8,591 nucleotides of DNA from the NCBI GenBank assembly GCA_023667165.1, contig JAMPAO010000101.1:1-8591 (forward strand), in the 5' to 3' direction. The position numbers and the translations under genes are program-made. The notes under the pieces were generated by a model that made no database searches, was not told the origin of the DNA, and worked only from the letters and a program-made list of their open reading frames with translations. This stretch comes from Ruminococcus sp. (lineage in GTDB: Bacteria; Bacillota; Clostridia; Oscillospirales; Ruminococcaceae). Below, in pieces: positions 5,004 to 8,591 of the stretch; the first letter of the stretch is position 1, and the number at the start of each line of letters is the position of its first letter.

Positions 5004-7976
5004 ATGAACGGTAAGATGAAGAATATTAATGCAAGATTTGCGGCGCTTTTTACGGCGGCTGCTATGATCGTCCCCCTTGCGGAGAGCTTTCGCGTGCCGG
5101 TCTATGCCGAAAATACGGCGGTTTACGAGGAGATCGTTCCCGACGAGAGCCGCGACGAAGAGCTGGAGGCGTTTACCGCTCCGGTCTATACGCCCATGTT
5201 TTCCTTTCCCGACGAGGTAAGAGGCGTTTACATCACCCCGGGAGAGGATTTTCCCCTGTACGGCGGCGACGGCGTCCGTCTTTCCGACGAGGATATGACC
5301 GGCGGGATCGGCGCCGCACTGGACAGCGCCCTGGAGAACAGCCTTAACACGGTGATAATACGCACCTGCGCGGACGGACAGGTGTTCTACAGCACGGATC
5401 TTAACAAGACCGAAGAGCATTCTCCAGCGGAGCTGTGCGCGGCGGCTGCGGCGGAAAGAGGTATGTACGTCTATGTAACGTTCGACATAGCCGCCGCCCT
5501 TGCGGGGATAAACGAGGAAAACGCCAAGGCAAGGATCGACCGTCTTGCTCTTACGGCTCATGAATTTACGGTAAAATATCCCGTTGACGGGATCATAATA
5601 GACGGGTACTATTCCTCGAAGGACAGCGGCAGCTTTGCGGATTACATAACAAACGGATCGGGCATCGGATACGACAACTGGCTTCTGGACAACGGCGCGT
5701 ATGTTTTCAGCCTTGTGTCCGACGCGGTAAGAAGAACGTCCAACAGCGTTCCCGTGGGTATATCGTTAAACGACGTCTGGGCAAATTATACCGATAACCC
5801 GCAGGGGAGCGCTACATCGGTAAGCTTTCGGGCGCTCAGCGACGGCTATGCCGATACGCTGAGCTACATCAGAAACGGCTGCGCCGATTTTATGATAATA
5901 CGGGCGGACGGCGCGTTCGCCAGCGAAACCTGCCCCTTTGAGGAGGTGGCAGGCTGGTGGAACAGGCAGGCGGAGGAAGCGGGCATTCCCATGCTTGTAA
6001 ATCATGTGAACGAAAGAGTATGCTCGGAGTACACCGGCTGGGGCTCTCCCGACGAGCTTGTAAAGCAGGTGATACGGGCGGGGGAGTACGAAAGCTGTAT
6101 CGGCAGCACTTTCAATTCCCTGTCGTCGCTGAAAGAAAACACCGAGGAATCAACAACGGTACTTGTCAAGCATTTCAACGATCAGATAAACGTTGAGGGA
6201 CTGAGCAACGAGCTTGAAATGACCCTGCCTCTGTCCACTTCCTTTAAGACCGAGGAGCCGTCGGTCATATTCGCAGGCTCGTTCGACCCGAACTTTACCG
6301 TTTATTTTCAGGGCGAGCCTATAGAGCTTAACGACGCAGGACGCTTTTACTTCAACATCGAGCTGAACGTGGGCGTTAATACCTTTACCTTCAAAAACAA
6401 GGGGAAATCCGTGACCTATAAGATAACGAGAACGGTGAACGTGCTCAAAAGCGTCGAGCCGTCGGGAGATGAGATGCGCATAGAGGAGCAGTCGGCGGTG
6501 ACTCTCAGCGCCGTGGCGTATAAAGGCTCGGAGGTAACGGCGGAGATAAACGGAAAATCCGTAAAGCTCACTCCCGTGGAGAGCCAAACGGACGAGATCG
6601 ACCCCAACTCCGGCTACACCAAATATATCGGCACCTACGTTGCACCCGCAGGAGTAAAGGGACAGGATACAGACCTGGGAAATGTGAATTTTTACGGAAC
6701 ATACCGTACGTCAACGGGCGATTTCAACGAAAGCCGCATAGGCAGCCGCATTATTGTGAACGCTCCCGCGGAGGTGCTTAACGATTACAGCGGCAGCCTG
6801 CTGGAGATAATAAACGACAATACCATGACCTATGACTACAGAACAACAAGCACGAACCCCACTCCGGATATGGCAAGGCTGCCTGCGGGAACTCTCGATT
6901 ATATCGTCAAGACCGTAAGCTATTCGGGAACGGATTATTATCTGACAAATTCGGGAAAGCGTATTAGGACAAAGGACGTAAACGTGCTTGAAAACAAGCC
7001 TCTCGGCTCCAATCCCATAAGCGTTGTAAGCGCCGCGAAGGACGGTACGGACACGGTCGTTACCCTTTCGGCTTCGGTAAAAATGCCATTTTCGCTGTCG
7101 TTCGGGGGCGTAAGCTATAACGGCGGAGATAACGGAGGCTACTATATTTCTTCCTTTAACGCAAGTACGCTGGAGATAGTTTTTGATTATATCACGTCGG
7201 TTTCCTCGGGAGATATATCATTCCCCGACGGCTCCGTTTTCACAAGCGGCGTATGGGATACGTATATGTCGGGCGAGCTTACAAAGACCCGTCTTACCCT
7301 TGATCTGCGCCAGCAGGGCGTTTTCGGCGGCGTTACCTCGTATTACGACGGGGCGGGGGATCTGGTGTTCCGTTTCAACGGCTGCCGCAATTCTCTGAGC
7401 GGCGCCACCGTGGTGGTAGACCCGGGTCACGGCTGTACGGGCGCCGATGAATTCGACCCCGGGGCGGTAGGTCATATAAGGGAGCAGACGGCTAATCTTG
7501 CTATAGCAAAGCTCGTAGCCCGGCGGCTTGAAGAGCAGGGAGCGAACGTTATCCGTCTTACCACCGAAAGCGACATGTATGTTACGGCGGAACGTGCGTC
7601 CATTTCCCGAAAATGGAATCCCGATCTGTTCCTGTCCATTCACTGCAATGCCGCGGGGGAGAGCGCAAAGGGAGCGGAGGCGTACTATTTTACTCCCTTT
7701 TCGCAGCCTTTGGCGGACTGCATTTCCGCACGGGTCGGAGCGTATCTGGGAGAAAGCGTGCATGGGAGCGGCAGCCTCGACAGAGGAGAGAAGTATAACT
7801 ATTTCTTCGTGACCCAGCAGCAGGATTTTCCGTCGGTGCTTGTTGAGTGCGGCTTTGTAACAAATTATACCGAGGCAATGGCTCTTGCCAACGAAGCGCA
7901 TCAGGACGGCATTGCACGGGCGATAGTAAACGGCTGCTCGGATTATTTTTCAAGGACGAATTATTCATGCTATTAG
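5004..7976 (+). CDS. Secreted GHL10-like / N-acetylmuramoyl-L-alanine amidase fusion
   Basis: A 990-residue exported protein. The ATG at 5004 is preferred over that at 4995 because AAGGA (4991-4995) is correctly spaced 8 bases upstream. A signal peptide ends near VYA-EN. Residues about 70-370 resemble GHL10 (RGVYITPG, NTVIIRTCADG, VDGIIIDGYY at 194-203) but several conserved residues are changed. About 410-475 resembles a small beta-sandwich (bacterial cadherin/Big-like). A section about 625-660 is SH3-like (RLPAGTLDYIV...), and about 675-795 resembles an AMIN-type domain. The C-terminal Amidase_3 domain (802 to about 985) keeps its zinc ligands H809 in DPGHG, E827 and H880 in SIHCNA, and the catalytic glutamate E948 in VECGF. 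It should remove stem peptides from peptidoglycan by cutting the MurNAc-L-Ala bond outside the membrane. The amidase call is firm, the GHL10-like call likely, and the small middle domains tentative. Confidence 0.9.
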   Translation: MNGKMKNINARFAALFTAAAMIVPLAESFRVPVYAENTAVYEEIVPDESRDEELEAFTAPVYTPMFSFPDEVRGVYITPGEDFPLYGGDGVRLSDEDMTGGIGAALDSALENSLNTVIIRTCADGQVFYSTDLNKTEEHSPAELCAAAAAERGMYVYVTFDIAAALAGINEENAKARIDRLALTAHEFTVKYPVDGIIIDGYYSSKDSGSFADYITNGSGIGYDNWLLDNGAYVFSLVSDAVRRTSNSVPVGISLNDVWANYTDNPQGSATSVSFRALSDGYADTLSYIRNGCADFMIIRADGAFASETCPFEEVAGWWNRQAEEAGIPMLVNHVNERVCSEYTGWGSPDELVKQVIRAGEYESCIGSTFNSLSSLKENTEESTTVLVKHFNDQINVEGLSNELEMTLPLSTSFKTEEPSVIFAGSFDPNFTVYFQGEPIELNDAGRFYFNIELNVGVNTFTFKNKGKSVTYKITRTVNVLKSVEPSGDEMRIEEQSAVTLSAVAYKGSEVTAEINGKSVKLTPVESQTDEIDPNSGYTKYIGTYVAPAGVKGQDTDLGNVNFYGTYRTSTGDFNESRIGSRIIVNAPAEVLNDYSGSLLEIINDNTMTYDYRTTSTNPTPDMARLPAGTLDYIVKTVSYSGTDYYLTNSGKRIRTKDVNVLENKPLGSNPISVVSAAKDGTDTVVTLSASVKMPFSLSFGGVSYNGGDNGGYYISSFNASTLEIVFDYITSVSSGDISFPDGSVFTSGVWDTYMSGELTKTRLTLDLRQQGVFGGVTSYYDGAGDLVFRFNGCRNSLSGATVVVDPGHGCTGADEFDPGAVGHIREQTANLAIAKLVARRLEEQGANVIRLTTESDMYVTAERASISRKWNPDLFLSIHCNAAGESAKGAEAYYFTPFSQPLADCISARVGAYLGESVHGSGSLDRGEKYNYFFVTQQQDFPSVLVECGFVTNYTEAMALANEAHQDGIARAIVNGCSDYFSRTNYSCY

Positions 7977-8012
7977 GAGGACGGCAAACATTGATTTATC
8001 GGGAGGCGTTTT

Positions 8013-8513
8013 GTGGACACATCGGATATACTTGTGGCGTTTGATATTATCTTTGCCGCAATTGATATTACCATGATAAAAGAGCTTGTGAAGAACCTGC
8101 TGTATGCGCGGAAAGAAAACGCCGTTTTCCTTTTTGAAAGCGGCCAGCGGAAACGGCTTGCCGTTCAGAGCTTTATAATACTTGCAATGTCGGCGGCTTT
8201 TGCGCTGAAGATGCATGAAATATTTTCCGCGTTCGAGGGAGCGATGTACATTCTCCTTGTAAGCCTTATCGCGCTGTGGTACGTTTTAAGCGTCAACTGC
8301 GCTTTCGTCACGCCGACTGAAATCATCACGCGAAAAAGACGGATTAAGGCGGACAGTACGGCATATGCTCTGACGGATACCGAGCTTTTGATATATGACA
8401 AGCTAAGCGGCTGTATAAGACTTAAAGCGGGAAACAGGCAGACGGAACGGGTGAGGGAGATACTGGGGGATAATTACGTAAAGATAGACGCTCCGCTGAT
8501 CTTGGATGAATGA
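8013..8513 (+). CDS. Small membrane protein, unknown function
   Basis: A 166-residue protein of no family that I recognise. The start is GTG at 8013, supported by GGGAGG (8001-8006) 6 bases upstream; no in-frame ATG lies near this site. Two clear hydrophobic segments (about 49-66 and 77-96) are preceded by an N-terminal helix (5-22) that is largely hydrophobic but carries D5, D11 and D18. The C-terminal 65 residues are soluble and look beta-rich (TPTEIITRKRR, YALTDTELLIYDKL), reminiscent of membrane proteins with a small cytoplasmic PH-like domain; this comparison is tentative. It follows the amidase gene by 36 bases with no terminator or promoter between, so it is probably co-transcribed and may have an envelope-related role. 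No terminator is seen before the window ends. Confidence 0.75.
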   Translation: MDTSDILVAFDIIFAAIDITMIKELVKNLLYARKENAVFLFESGQRKRLAVQSFIILAMSAAFALKMHEIFSAFEGAMYILLVSLIALWYVLSVNCAFVTPTEIITRKRRIKADSTAYALTDTELLIYDKLSGCIRLKAGNRQTERVREILGDNYVKIDAPLILDE

Positions 8514-8591
8514 TCCGCCGGTAATGTTTCTGCGCACACAAATGGATATATTTGATGAAATTGAAGCGGGGTGTTAGACAATGTGCTGTAA
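8514..8591 (+). other. Right-edge tail with possible start of a further gene
   Basis: No terminator is visible. A short open frame at 8524-8577 encodes 17 residues (MFLRTQMDIFDEIEAGC) with no good ribosome binding site. An ATG at 8581 follows GGGGTG (8568-8573) by 7 bases and reads MCC before the window ends, so it may be the first codons of the next gene in the transcript. Too little sequence remains to decide. Confidence 0.25.

Noticed and set aside
1..8591. Mobile element, phage, tRNA or rRNA gene
   Set aside because: No transposase, integrase or phage-type protein, no terminal inverted repeats with target duplications, and no cloverleaf or ribosomal RNA sequence was recognised on either strand.

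Overview
The window looks like a chromosomal segment from a Gram-positive anaerobe of the class Clostridia, most likely a Ruminococcus/Oscillospirales-type gut or rumen bacterium. The grounds are the protein families (OmpR-type response regulator with HAMP sensor kinase, GHL10/DUF187 lipoprotein, Amidase_3 cell-wall hydrolase), the strong AGGAGG-type ribosome binding sites, and three near-consensus vegetative promoters with exact 17-base spacers. Base composition appears moderate and ATA isoleucine codons are frequent. The taxonomic call is inference; no marker gene is present.

Layout. Positions 1-155 are non-coding and contain a strong hairpin. At 156-2301 lies a two-component system: an OmpR/PhoB-type response regulator overlapping a membrane sensor histidine kinase by 14 bases. 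A convergent gene on the minus strand (2364-2837) encodes a small zinc-ribbon protein with two membrane segments; its terminator runs into the end of the kinase gene. The divergent spacer 2838-3082 carries one promoter on each strand, an inverted repeat between them, and a 14-base palindrome over the rightward -10 box. Next come a GHL10-family lipoprotein (3083-4756) with an S/T/E-rich linker containing tandem repeats, an intrinsic terminator (4810-4845), another consensus promoter (4906-4934), and a 990-residue secreted protein (5004-7976). That protein joins an N-terminal GHL10-like domain to a C-terminal zinc N-acetylmuramoyl-L-alanine amidase. A small membrane protein (8013-8513) probably shares its transcript. 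The last 78 bases hold only short, uncertain reading frames.

Functional reading. The centre of interest is a cell-envelope module: two exported GHL10-type proteins side by side, one fused to an amidase. The E. coli GHL10 lipoprotein DigH (YddW) cleaves glycan strands already stripped of peptides by amidases, so pairing GHL10 with an amidase makes biochemical sense. The lipoprotein keeps the family's conserved motifs, whereas the GHL10-like part of the fusion has lost several, suggesting a binding or scaffold role. Each of the two genes has its own promoter, so they can be controlled separately. A link to the neighbouring two-component system is possible but not shown by the sequence.
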